From the NCBI RefSeq assembly GCF_000347775.1, contig NZ_APAT01000009.1, positions 1 to 50,782 of the forward strand: DNA of 50,782 nucleotides, read 5' to 3'. Position numbers and translations under genes: made by a program. Positions 17,624 to 25,027 of this stretch are shown here, piece after piece (the first letter of the stretch is position 1; each line of letters opens with the position of its first letter). The notes under the pieces are model-generated. The model was given only the letters and a program-made list of their open reading frames with translations, was not told where the DNA came from and searched no databases. The stretch comes from Marinobacter santoriniensis NKSG1 (GTDB lineage: Bacteria > Pseudomonadota > Gammaproteobacteria > Pseudomonadales > Oleiphilaceae).

Positions 17624-18169
17624 TCAGCATTTGAGGCCCTTCGTTTGACTGTGACAACAGACGTTGCCTGCGCTATCCAAAATAACATTGCAGCGCTGCG
17701 CCAAGGCTTCCCGCAAACGCTCCCGCGCGCGCCGGATTCTGGCCTTGGTGGCCGGTAATGACAGCCCCTGGGCTCGGGCGTAGGCATCCTGGGACATGGG
17801 CGCGAGATCGCAGGCCAGAAGGATGTCGCGGTCGCTTTCGGCCAGATCCGGCAGGGTTGCGTGGATGCAGGCATCCAGCTCATCCACCGGTGCCCGCTCC
17901 GGAGCACGTTCATCGGGCAGATGGTCGGGCACCGGCACCCAGTGCTTACGCAGGCGATGACTGTCGGTGAGGGCGTTGCGCGCCACTCGGAACAGCCAGG
18001 CCCGGGGGTTCTGCAACTCACAGAAATCCTGCCCTTCGCGCATGGCCTTGAAAAACACATCCTGGAGCAGGTCATCCGCCATGGCCGGCTCTTTCATCTG
18101 GCCGATCAGGAAGTTTCGAATTTCAGCCTGGTGCAGATGCCAGGCCCTCAGTACACAGTCAAATGCCAT
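17624..18169 (-). CDS. ECF-type RNA polymerase sigma factor
   Basis: 181 residues with sigma region 2 (ADDLLQDVFFKAMREGQDFC ending in NPRAWLFRVARN) and region 4 (DRDILLACDLAPMSQDAYAR, then LPATKARIRRARERLREAL). The C-terminus has an added Cys-containing extension (RCNVILD, NVCCHSQTKGLKC). A similar Cys-bearing tail occurs in some SigZ/CorE-like metal- or redox-responsive ECF factors, so sensing by this tail is possible. No anti-sigma gene is adjacent. Its ATG overlaps the stop of the OsmC pseudogene (TAATG). Confidence 0.9.
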   Translation of the reverse strand: MAFDCVLRAWHLHQAEIRNFLIGQMKEPAMADDLLQDVFFKAMREGQDFCELQNPRAWLFRVARNALTDSHRLRKHWVPVPDHLPDERAPERAPVDELDACIHATLPDLAESDRDILLACDLAPMSQDAYARAQGLSLPATKARIRRARERLREALAQRCNVILDSAGNVCCHSQTKGLKC

Positions 18170-18548
18170 TAATCTGTCACTCCTTCGGCGCGCCGCAAAA
18201 CGCCGTCCAATTGGGTCCCCGGAGACACGGTGTTGAATACAGTGCCATATTTCCTGACATTTTCATGGAGCAACTCCAGACGACGATCACTTTCATCGGT
18301 ATCCACAATGATTTTGTAGTCAATCGACTCCATACACGGGGGAGCGTTCTGGTGCACCCCATGAAACCTCACTTCCACCCCCCGAAGCTCGAATTTCAGG
18401 ATTGGCGTTACCCTCTTGATACCCTTTGATGAACAAGCGAACAATGCCGCAATAGCAACTCCGCAGGATTAAAGGCATCGCGACGTCCTGCCATAATTGT
18501 GTCGAGCACGATCTCGGTCTCTTTGCACCGAGCCTTGTTACAGCCGAA
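18169..18548 (-). pseudogene. OsmC-like protein, frameshifted
   Basis: Two frames together give an OsmC-family protein. From 18548 downward one frame encodes CKETEIVLD then RRDAFNPAELLL. At about 18450 a missing G shifts the frame, and the other frame continues as AALFACSSKGIKRVTPILKF, then VEVRFHGVHQNAPP and LELLHENVRKYGTVFNTV to the stop at 18169. Restoring one G in CTATTGCGGCA (CTATTGGCGGCA) would rejoin LLLAALFACS. No clear start codon is visible before 18548, where an in-frame TGA lies at 18549-18551. The stop overlaps the sigma-factor ATG. OsmC proteins detoxify organic peroxides. A sequencing error could mimic the single deletion. Confidence 0.75.
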
Positions 18549-18551
18549 TCA

Positions 18552-19254
18552 TTCTAGTATCGCAATAACATCATTGTATTCGGATCTGAAGATAGCAACC
18601 TATTGAGCATCTTAGTTGTCGAGGTCAGGACTGAGTTACCGAGACTAGGGCACTAGACCTCAGATCGCACATGATAGAGCGGCATACACGCCGAGCACCC
18701 GTAACGGGCATGTGAGGGCTTTTTGCCTCTGCGATCGCTTTCCCACAGCTATAAAAGCGACCTAGTCTAATGACCTTGTCCATGTGAGGGAATTGACTGC
18801 AATCGAGACGGTGAACCAAGTAATGGCCATGATCCAAAGCGAGCAATTGGAGCTTGGATCTGAACGTTCGCTTTGCGACCAGGGCATCCTCTGAAATCAG
18901 CTAAACAAAAGCGAACATTCGCACAGGATCCAATTCGTGCCCATTTTCCCTCCTCGGATTAGAGAAATTCTTTTCCTCTGAGAGTCTTGAAATGCGTTTC
19001 AAATCCGGATCTCTAAAGTGAAACTGGTCGTAAGAATCCTTGTTCGATTATTAGGCATATAATTGCAAATACGCTAAAACAGCATGACTTGTGCGTTTTA
19101 TTTTGCACAGCGCCGCACACTTTTCACAGAGCACCATCTTTAGTGGTCAACTAATTCCGCACAGTATTGGATGCCAGTGTTAACGGCTAGGGCTGTGGGC
19201 ACAATTCTACGGAAATGCTTCTACCTTCAGCCCAGGCGCCCGGGAAGGGGTGAG
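18552..19254. other. Long region without a recognisable gene
   Basis: About 700 bp that is more AT-rich than its surroundings. I find no supported ORF, RNA gene or transposase remnant on either strand. It contains a strong inverted repeat, GAACGTTCGCTTT (18862-18874) against AAAGCGAACATTC (18908-18920), with partial extension through GGATC on both sides. It may be a degraded element or a structured RNA. It separates the sigma/OsmC operon from the TetR gene. Confidence 0.5.
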
Positions 19255-19860
19255 TCAGTGCTGGGTGCGGTATCCATCCAAAATAGCGGCCATGTCATCA
19301 CCCAGGTCGCGCATGATTTGCGGGTCGAGATTACGTTCACCCATGGATCTCAGGCCCATGATCTGCGCCTGGAGAAGACGGGTAAGTCGCCGGCTGTCTA
19401 TGGACTGTACGAGCTCGCCTTTTACCCTTGCCTGTTCCAGCAATTCCGCGATGGATTGTTCAATGGCAGCAAGAATGCTGTTGGCCTGGTCCGCCAGGGC
19501 CGGGTGGGTATTGCTCGATTCCAGCAGCGTTTTCACAATCATACAGGCCCGGGAGGGCGCTGCGTTTTCGTCCCCGCAACTGCAGGCGATGCCGCGCAGA
19601 TAGTCCTGGAGACCTTCGACAATAGAGTCAAAACCCTTGAGGTGTACGGCCAGCTCCCGGCCTCCCTGCTCAGCGTAGGCGGCCAGTGCTTCAGAAAACA
19701 GACCATCCTTGCTGCCGAAGGTGGCGTAGATACTGCCGGGCCGCATGTCCAGGGCCTGCTCGATCTGTTTCATGGAGCTGCCGTGATAGCCCTTCTCCCA
19801 GAACAGACCTACGGCCTTTTCCAGAGCGGTTTTGCGGTCATAGCGTGCGTGTCTGGCCAT
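19255..19860 (-). CDS. TetR/AcrR family transcriptional regulator
   Basis: 201 residues. The N-terminal TetR helix-turn-helix is RKTALEKAVGLFWEKGYHGS, then MKQIEQALDMRPGSIYATFG. The C-terminal ligand domain has a CSCGDENAAPSRACMI insertion with three Cys. It is divergent from the AhpD-like gene at 19977 across a 116-bp gap that contains inverted repeats, so it most likely represses that gene. The cysteines may allow redox or electrophile sensing, which is inference. Confidence 0.9.
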   Translation of the reverse strand: MARHARYDRKTALEKAVGLFWEKGYHGSSMKQIEQALDMRPGSIYATFGSKDGLFSEALAAYAEQGGRELAVHLKGFDSIVEGLQDYLRGIACSCGDENAAPSRACMIVKTLLESSNTHPALADQANSILAAIEQSIAELLEQARVKGELVQSIDSRRLTRLLQAQIMGLRSMGERNLDPQIMRDLGDDMAAILDGYRTQH

Positions 19861-19886
19861 AACAACGATTCACCATTGTCCTGATT

Positions 19887-19953
19887 TGAGTGACTGCTCA
19901 ATTATAGCTTGAATGGTCACTTAATAACAGTTAGCCTGAAGTTGTAATTGAGC
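19887..19953. promoter_or_regulatory. Putative TetR operator pair
   Basis: Two overlapping inverted repeats lie in the divergent gap: TGAGTGAC (19887-19894) with GTCACTTA (19916-19923), and GCTCAATT (19896-19903) with AATTGAGC (19946-19953). They flank the probable promoters of both the TetR and the AhpD-like genes. Confidence 0.5.
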
Positions 19954-19976
19954 ATTCGTTCAAAAAGGAGATCGTG

Positions 19977-20531
19977 ATGACTGACTTTCCAATGCATGAT
20001 GTCGAATCTGCCCCGGAAAAATCCAAACCGCTTCTTGAGAATTCCCTTAAGGGCTTTGGCATGATTCCTGGCCTTCACGCCGTGATGGCCGAAGCGCCGG
20101 GAGCACTTGAGGCGTATCAGAAGCTGCACCAGCTGGTGCTCGACAGCAGCTTTGATAATGACGAAAAAACCGTGGTCTGGCAGACCATCAACGTTGAAAA
20201 CGCCTGCCACTACTGTGTTCCGGCACACACCGGCATCGCCAAGATGATGGAAGTCTCCGATGACATCATCGATGCGCTGCGGGATGAAACACCGTTGCCG
20301 AGTGACAAGCTGGAGGCGCTACGGACCTTTACGCTCGCCGTGATGCGCAAGGACGGCAATGTCAGCAAAGAGGACCTGGACGCCTTTTATAAGGCAGGCT
20401 ACAAGCACCGCCAGGTTCTGGAAGTAATTCTGGTGCTGTCCCAGAAAACCTTGAGCAACTACATCAACCACATCGCCGAAACGCCGGTTGATGAGCCGTT
20501 CAAAAAGTTTGAGTGGCAGAAAAAGCAGTAA
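19977..20531 (+). CDS. AhpD-like carboxymuconolactone decarboxylase family protein
   Basis: 184 residues of the CMD/AhpD fold. The redox motif CHYC with following His is in NVENACHYCVPAHTGIAKMM, the proton-relay pattern of AhpD-type alkylhydroperoxidases. LEAYQKLHQLVLDSSFDNDE precedes it and YKHRQVLEVILVLSQKTLSN follows. The ATG at 19977 has AAGGAG 6 nt upstream; GTG at 19974 is too close. It is probably peroxide- or electrophile-related and controlled by the divergent TetR. A strong hairpin follows the stop. Confidence 0.9.
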   Translation: MTDFPMHDVESAPEKSKPLLENSLKGFGMIPGLHAVMAEAPGALEAYQKLHQLVLDSSFDNDEKTVVWQTINVENACHYCVPAHTGIAKMMEVSDDIIDALRDETPLPSDKLEALRTFTLAVMRKDGNVSKEDLDAFYKAGYKHRQVLEVILVLSQKTLSNYINHIAETPVDEPFKKFEWQKKQ

Positions 20532-20543
20532 TCTCAGATCCTG

Positions 20544-20581
20544 CTGGCAACGGATGCGGCTCAGCCCGCATCCGTTGCCAG
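20544..20581 (+). terminator. Strong hairpin after the AhpD-like gene
   Basis: A perfect 16-bp stem, CTGGCAACGGATGCGG / CCGCATCCGTTGCCAG (20544-20559, 20566-20581), with loop CTCAGC, 12 nt after the stop. The downstream sequence is only moderately T-rich. A second small hairpin, TAGAAGCAC / GTGCTTCTA, is at 20686-20709. Confidence 0.75.
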
Positions 20582-20851
20582 TATGTTTGCCTGCCTTGAC
20601 AGTTTTGTCCTTGAGCCTTTTGCCCACGCACCGGGCCTTTAGGGTGTAAAACCTGAAAGTGTAGTTTGCTTTTTATTCGGAAGCCTAGAAGCACGATAAA
20701 GTGCTTCTAAAGCCGACGAAAATAGGGCCCTTTCCGGTGTGCGGGGGGAGTTAAGCACCCGCGCGCACTCATCCACGAAGTGCTTCTGGGTCTGTGCAGG
20801 ACTCGTCCGGCCGGTTTTGTTGAGCAGGTCAACCGGTTAGCCAGTTGACTC

Positions 20852-20989
20852 TCAGGTTCCATCCACCGGACTGTGGACACAGGTTGGATTGTTGCCACAT
20901 TCGATGTCTTCGGCGCTTACGCCCTCGGCGTGTGCAGTTGAGCCCATCGCGAAAGCAAACAGTACGCCTAACAAAGCCAGAATTTTCAT
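20852..20989 (-). CDS. Small secreted peptide (45 aa)
   Basis: A 45-residue peptide beginning MKILALLGVLFAFAMG, a clear signal peptide ending near THAHA-like TAHA (about residue 21). The mature part is about 24 residues, acidic, with two Cys (IECGNNPTCVHSP) that could form a disulfide. A perfect AAGGAGG SD lies 8 nt before the ATG. A TGTAAC-N17-GTCTAT promoter is 78 nt upstream. No family is recognised. It shares its promoter type with the small exported protein at 22168 and the DUF547 gene at 21251. Confidence 0.75.
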   Translation of the reverse strand: MKILALLGVLFAFAMGSTAHAEGVSAEDIECGNNPTCVHSPVDGT

Positions 20990-21066
20990 GATGTATCCTC
21001 CTTATTGCTGATGTCCGTCCACTGATCTTGCCGCTGGGACAGGTATCAGTGAATGGCGCTCGCAAC

Positions 21067-21095
21067 ATAGACACCGGGTACCTGGAAGCGTTACA
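21067..21095 (-). promoter_or_regulatory. ECF-type promoter, TGTAAC-N17-GTCTAT
   Basis: Leftward -35 TGTAAC (21090-21095), 17-bp spacer, -10 GTCTAT (21067-21072), 78 nt upstream of the 45-residue secreted peptide gene. It matches the motif shared by many genes in the right half of the window, detailed in the findings. Confidence 0.72.
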
Positions 21096-21176
21096 GACGT
21101 GCTGATCGAAATTCTCCGGCGTGGAGTTTCCCTGCCGGCGCCACTCCGTCCTCGTGTTTTTGAATTTATCTCTCTG

Positions 21177-21205
21177 TGTAACAGAACCGCTCCGAGTGAG
21201 TCTGA
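21177..21205 (+). promoter_or_regulatory. ECF-type promoter, TGTAAC-N17-GTCTGA
   Basis: Rightward -35 TGTAAC (21177-21182), 17-bp spacer, -10 GTCTGA (21200-21205), 46 nt before the DUF547 gene. It is divergent from the copy at 21067-21095. Confidence 0.75.
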
Positions 21206-21250
21206 AGCACCGATCACCAACCCTTTATCAAACCCACCGACTGGAGAGGA

Positions 21251-22111
21251 ATGATGCGTGGTTATCCACTTTTATCCTTAATTGTTTTGCTGGCCTTGCT
21301 CCCGGGCAGAGCCATGTCTGATGTCAATCGCGACAGTTTCCAGCACTATCAGAAGCTGCTTGATCGGCACCTGATTGAACACACTCTGCCCGGAAACGGA
21401 CTGGTTTCCGCCTTTGATTATCGTTCCGCCCTGGCCAGCGACAGCCTGGAAAAGACACTGACTGAGCAGCGCGAAACCCTGAAGGGGTTTAACCCCGGTG
21501 CCCTTGAAGGGAAAGCAGAATCTGTTGCCTTCTGGATTAACGCCTACAATTTTTTCATGCTTGATCAGATTCTTACCGAACGGCCAGACGGCGAGCTTGT
21601 ATCTTCCGTGTGGGACTATGGCGGCCGGGTTAACCCGTTTGTCGACAGCGTATTTGAGCGGAAGAACTTTGTTATTGGCGGGCGTAATTACAGCCTCAAC
21701 GATATGGAGAAGGGAATTCTGCTGGGCGAGGAATACGCCAGCAAGGGCTGGAAAGATGCCCGGGTTCATTTTGCCGTGAACTGTGCATCGGTCGGCTGCC
21801 CGCCGCTGCGGGACACCATTTACACCGCCGATAATCTGGAGCGTCTGCTAGCGGAGAATACCCGGCGGGCATTGAATACGGCGCGTCATCTGCAGGTAAA
21901 AGGCGATACCTTGTATGTGACCGAGCTGTTCAAATGGTATGAAGAAGATTTCGCAGAAGCGTCGGGTTCTTCGAAGGCATTTATAGAAGCGTGGGCTGCT
22001 CCCGAGAGAGCTAATCAGGTGGCTGCCACATCGTCCCTGGAATTCATCGATTACGACTGGGCGCTTAACACGCCGGATAACTTTCCGACCCTGGATCAGC
22101 CAGTTGACTGA
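21251..22111 (+). CDS. DUF547 domain exported protein
   Basis: 286 residues with a signal peptide (MMRGYPLLSLIVLLALLPGR, cleavage near AMS). The DUF547 signatures AFWINAYNFFMLDQIL, SLNDMEKGILLG and ARVHFAVNCASVGCPPLRD are present. The two Cys of that last segment and nearby His are conserved in the family and could be catalytic or metal-binding; function is unknown. GGAG lies 4 nt before ATG 21251 and 7 nt before ATG 21254, and either could be used. It has its own ECF-type promoter and a terminator after the stop. Confidence 0.9.
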   Translation: MMRGYPLLSLIVLLALLPGRAMSDVNRDSFQHYQKLLDRHLIEHTLPGNGLVSAFDYRSALASDSLEKTLTEQRETLKGFNPGALEGKAESVAFWINAYNFFMLDQILTERPDGELVSSVWDYGGRVNPFVDSVFERKNFVIGGRNYSLNDMEKGILLGEEYASKGWKDARVHFAVNCASVGCPPLRDTIYTADNLERLLAENTRRALNTARHLQVKGDTLYVTELFKWYEEDFAEASGSSKAFIEAWAAPERANQVAATSSLEFIDYDWALNTPDNFPTLDQPVD

Positions 22112-22124
22112 AAATAGCCACAAA

Positions 22125-22156
22125 AAAGGCCGCTATTCCGAAGAGTAGCGGCCTTT
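22125..22156. terminator. Bidirectional terminator
   Basis: An 11-bp stem AAAGGCCGCTA / TAGCGGCCTTT (22125-22135, 22146-22156) between the convergent DUF547 gene and the small exported protein gene, with A-rich and T-rich flanks on the appropriate sides. Confidence 0.85.
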
Positions 22157-22167
22157 CTCGTCGCGGG

Positions 22168-22368
22168 TTATCTCGCGGATACTTTCACGTCAGCAACCTG
22201 CTCGACGGTCTTGGTCGGGTAGCTCTGCGCCTCATGGTACCTGTCGGCCTGACCATTCATAGCCAGGACAGTAGTCGCAGAGAAGGACAATGCGATAGCG
22301 GCGAAAATCAGTGTCAGTTTCTTCGTGGTCTGTACCTCGTTCGGTTCGATGACATGCGGGGTCTGCAC
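22168..22368 (-). CDS. Small exported protein, start uncertain
   Basis: A 50-70 residue exported protein. The signal sequence KKLTLIFAAIALSFSATTVL ends near LAM, and the mature tail is about 30 residues without Cys, containing DRYHEAQSYPTKTVEQVADV. No in-frame ATG exists. GTG at 22368 gives a long N-region (66 aa) and lacks an SD. ACG at 22326 (TKKLTLIF) has GAGG 8 nt upstream and would give a normal signal peptide, so it may be a rare start or a mutated ATG. An ECF-type promoter with an 18-bp spacer lies just upstream. No family is recognised. Confidence 0.55.
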   Translation of the reverse strand: MQTPHVIEPNEVQTTKKLTLIFAAIALSFSATTVLAMNGQADRYHEAQSYPTKTVEQVADVKVSAR

Positions 22369-22397
22369 CGGATGGGAACAGGCCTCGCTTACGGGGT

Positions 22398-22427
22398 ATA
22401 GACACCGCAGTGTTGGGTTGCGTTACA
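22398..22427 (-). promoter_or_regulatory. ECF-type promoter, TGTAAC-N18-GTCTAT
   Basis: Leftward TGTAACGC (-35; TGTAAC at 22422-22427) and GTCTAT (22398-22403) with an 18-bp spacer, one longer than the other copies. It shares TGTAACGC and CGGTGTCTAT with the 21067-21095 promoter, suggesting common ancestry of the two small secreted-peptide units. Confidence 0.65.
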
Positions 22428-22467
22428 GATTAGCAGTCGCGGTGAGCGGAAAATTCCGGGATTTCGA

Positions 22468-22497
22468 TATAACAAAATACGATCAGTGCGGGCCTAT
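22468..22497 (+). promoter_or_regulatory. Degenerate ECF-type promoter before the rhodanese gene
   Basis: TATAAC (22468-22473), 18-bp spacer, GCCTAT (22492-22497); each element has one mismatch to TGTAAC / GTCTAT. Position, 61 nt before the rhodanese ATG, is suitable. Weak candidate. Confidence 0.35.
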
Positions 22498-22558
22498 GCA
22501 TTCCTCTCCCTTGGATTCATAATGATCGTTCAAAAATTCGCAACGAAGGAGAAGCACC

Positions 22559-23515
22559 ATGAGTCGACTTCTGGCCCTTGTATTGATCGTTGCAAGCTCT
22601 TTGGCAATGGCGGATGGAGATAAAACGCCTCCGCTCGTGGATGCCGACTGGCTTGATGCAAACCTGAATCGCAACGACCTCGTGATACTGGATGTTCGCT
22701 CCGGTATTGATAATGGCGGGGATCGCAGCAGTTTTCAGAAAGCGCACATTCCCGGGTCCGTCTACAGCAGTTACACGGGCGACGGTTGGCGAGAGAGCCG
22801 TGATGGTGTTGCCGGCCTTTTGCCACCGGTGGCGAGCCTTGAGCGCTTGATAGGAGGCCTGGGTATCGGTAACGACGATACGGTTGTCATTGTGCCCGCT
22901 GGGACCGGCGTTACGGATTTTGGCAGCGCAGCCAGGGTCTACTGGACCTTCCGTGTGTTGGGTCATGACGATGTCACCATTCTGAATGGTGGTTTTGCCG
23001 GCTGGCAGGCAGCCGGGATGAACGTCGCCACCGGGCAGAGTGAGCAGCGAGAGATGGTTGGGTTTGAGGGCACCCTCCAGCAGGATTTGATTGCTTCGCT
23101 CGAAGAAGTAGAGGAGGCCCGCAACAGCCAGGCCCAACTGGTTGATGCCCGGCCGAGTGACTACTTTACCGGTGAAACCCAGTCCCCGGCGGCAAAGGCT
23201 CCAGGCACGATTCCCGGTTCCCGGAGTCTTCCCCACTCGGACTTTCTGGGCCAGCGAAACCAGGCCTGGTATCTCAATGAAGGTGAGATCACGGCGAGAG
23301 TGAACCAGGCAGAGCTGGACCCGGGCGCTCGTACTATCGCCTTCTGCAACACCGGCCACTGGGCCGCCACAGATTGGTTTGTTCTCAGCGAGCTGGCCGG
23401 ATTTGAGGAAGTAGCCCTGTATGACGGTTCCATGGCCGAGTGGTCCCAGGACAGCGATCGGCCACTGCAGGTCGCGAAGAAAGGTCTTGGCAAGATCCTG
23501 GATTTTTTCAACTGA
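22559..23515 (+). CDS. Exported thiosulfate sulfurtransferase (tandem rhodanese)
   Basis: 318 residues with a signal peptide (MSRLLALVLIVASSLAMA). Two rhodanese domains follow. The first is about residues 25-160 (VILDVRSG, HIPGSVYSSY) and lacks the catalytic Cys (PAGTGVTDFG). The second is about 175-305, with VDARPSDYF and Cys263 in AFCNTGHWAATDW, the persulfide-forming residue. It probably transfers sulfane sulfur in the periplasm. The SD GAAGGAG is strong. It is followed after 19 nt by a YeeE/YedE transporter and then a small Cys-rich protein, forming a sulfur module. Confidence 0.93.
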   Translation: MSRLLALVLIVASSLAMADGDKTPPLVDADWLDANLNRNDLVILDVRSGIDNGGDRSSFQKAHIPGSVYSSYTGDGWRESRDGVAGLLPPVASLERLIGGLGIGNDDTVVIVPAGTGVTDFGSAARVYWTFRVLGHDDVTILNGGFAGWQAAGMNVATGQSEQREMVGFEGTLQQDLIASLEEVEEARNSQAQLVDARPSDYFTGETQSPAAKAPGTIPGSRSLPHSDFLGQRNQAWYLNEGEITARVNQAELDPGARTIAFCNTGHWAATDWFVLSELAGFEEVALYDGSMAEWSQDSDRPLQVAKKGLGKILDFFN

Positions 23516-23534
23516 TCTGAAAAAGTGATTATTC

Positions 23535-24749
23535 ATGTCTGATTCAGCAGTCCTCCAGCCCGGGTTGCAACAGCCCGGCTGGCAGGTGGACCGATTCATC
23601 GTATCGACGGCCCTGTTTGGCCTTGCCCTGTTGGGTGGGCTGATCTGGCTGGAAACCGCCCCGTTCATGGTGGCGTTGTTTGTGATTGGCACCGTGCTGG
23701 GCATGGCCCTTTACCACGGAGCCTTCGGCTTCACCGCTGGCTGGCGCAATCTGGTGGTGAAAAAACGCGGCGCCGGCATGCGGGCTCAGCTGCTGCTGTT
23801 CGGGCTCAGCTCCCTGATCATGGTCCCCATGCTCCACAGCGGCCAGGCAGGCCTGGTGGGTGCGGTGGCGCCGGTGGGCACCTCTCTTGTCGTCGGCTCC
23901 TTCATTTTTGGTCTTGGCATGCAGCTGGGCGGTGGTTGCGGCTCCGGTACGCTGTTTACCGTGGGTGCTGGCAACATTCGTATGGTGGTGACACTGGTGT
24001 TTTTTATCGCCGGTGCCGTGCTTGGATCCATTCACCTGCCCTGGTGGCTGGACCAACCGGGTTTTGATCCGGTGCCACTGGTCAGCAGTTTTGGCATCAG
24101 CGGTGCCATTTTGGTGCAGTTCGTGGGTCTCGGGTTGATCGCCTGGTGGGTCAACCGCATTGAGCGCAAGGCCCATGGAACCGTCGAGCGCGATGAACTT
24201 CTGTGGAAAGGCCAGAGCCACGGTGTACTCAGAACATTGCTCAGTGGTCGTTGGCCCTTCACTTGGGCCATCCTGATCCTTGCGGCCGGCAATGCTCTGA
24301 CCCTGGCCATCGGCGGTGCTCCGTGGAGCATCACCTTTGCCTTTAACGTCTGGGGCGCCAAAGCTTTGGAAGTGGTGGGCGTTAACATGTCCCAGTTCGA
24401 GTTCTGGACCTGGGACTACCCAGCCATGGCCCTGAAGGATTCGGTGCTCACCAACATTCCCTCGGTGATGAATTTCGGGCTTTTGCTCGGCGCCATGCTT
24501 GCCGCAGGCCTGGCCAATCGGTTTAACGAAGCCAGCCGAAACCGCCCCGAAGGCCGCCAGTTCCTGGCTGCCGTGGTCGGTGGCTTGCTGCTTGGCTATG
24601 GCGCCCGTCTGGGATTTGGCTGCAACATCGGGGCGCTGTTTTCCGGCATTGCCTCCGCCAGCCTGCACGCCTGGGTCTGGTTTGCCTGTGCCTTCGCCGG
24701 TTCACTGATCGGAATCCGGCTGCGGCCGTGGTTCCGGTTGCCAAACTGA
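23535..24749 (+). CDS. YeeE/YedE family sulfur transporter (TsuA-like)
   Basis: 404 residues, about ten TM segments. Key Cys motifs are LGGGCGSGTLFTVGAG in the first half and GFGCNIGALFSGIASASLHA in the second, the paired sulfur-relay sites of TsuA-type thiosulfate transporters. The gene follows a periplasmic rhodanese by 19 nt and precedes a small Cys-containing membrane protein, so thiosulfate or sulfane-sulfur uptake is likely. A related 304-residue YeeE-like gene lies at 32167. Confidence 0.92.
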   Translation: MSDSAVLQPGLQQPGWQVDRFIVSTALFGLALLGGLIWLETAPFMVALFVIGTVLGMALYHGAFGFTAGWRNLVVKKRGAGMRAQLLLFGLSSLIMVPMLHSGQAGLVGAVAPVGTSLVVGSFIFGLGMQLGGGCGSGTLFTVGAGNIRMVVTLVFFIAGAVLGSIHLPWWLDQPGFDPVPLVSSFGISGAILVQFVGLGLIAWWVNRIERKAHGTVERDELLWKGQSHGVLRTLLSGRWPFTWAILILAAGNALTLAIGGAPWSITFAFNVWGAKALEVVGVNMSQFEFWTWDYPAMALKDSVLTNIPSVMNFGLLLGAMLAAGLANRFNEASRNRPEGRQFLAAVVGGLLLGYGARLGFGCNIGALFSGIASASLHAWVWFACAFAGSLIGIRLRPWFRLPN

Positions 24750-24765
24750 GGGGGAGGTCGACAGC

Positions 24766-24960
24766 ATGGAAAGAGCCTACAGCCGAACCCGTATCCTGGT
24801 GGCGCTTGGGATCATTCTCGGTTTGATTCTGGTGGACCACCTCAATAGCCCGACTTTTGCCTTCAATTCGGGCCAGGGCAATGTGCAGACCGCGCTTTCC
24901 CAGAGGGATGAGACCGCATGCGCGCCCTGCGGGGCGCCGTGTCCGTCGACCAGAAACTGA
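24766..24960 (+). CDS. Small single-pass protein with CAPCGAPC motif
   Basis: 64 residues. A basic N-terminus (MERAYSRTR) and one TM helix (ILVALGIILGLILV) are followed by a short outside tail ending ETACAPCGAPCPSTRN. The three Cys, including a CXXC-like arrangement, suggest a redox or sulfur-carrying role. GGGAGG lies 9 nt before the ATG, 16 nt after the YeeE stop, so it belongs to the rhodanese-YeeE operon. No family is recognised. Confidence 0.75.
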   Translation: MERAYSRTRILVALGIILGLILVDHLNSPTFAFNSGQGNVQTALSQRDETACAPCGAPCPSTRN

Positions 24961-25027
24961 CCTGATCCCGGCCATTGACTACGCTTATGGCAGATCCATG
25001 CCAAATTTTCGTAGACAGGAGCTCTGT

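Noticed and set aside
20640..20847. An open leftward frame of about 65 codons ending GFTP, downstream of the 45-residue peptide gene
   Set aside because: Its composition looks partly coding (AQTQKHFVDECARV), but there is no start codon with an SD and an in-frame TAA lies just upstream. It may be a remnant; I could not name a family.
23544..24668. 374-residue leftward frame across the YeeE gene
   Set aside because: High-GC antisense shadow: His/Gln-rich, no domain, and the rightward frame is a clear membrane transporter with SD.
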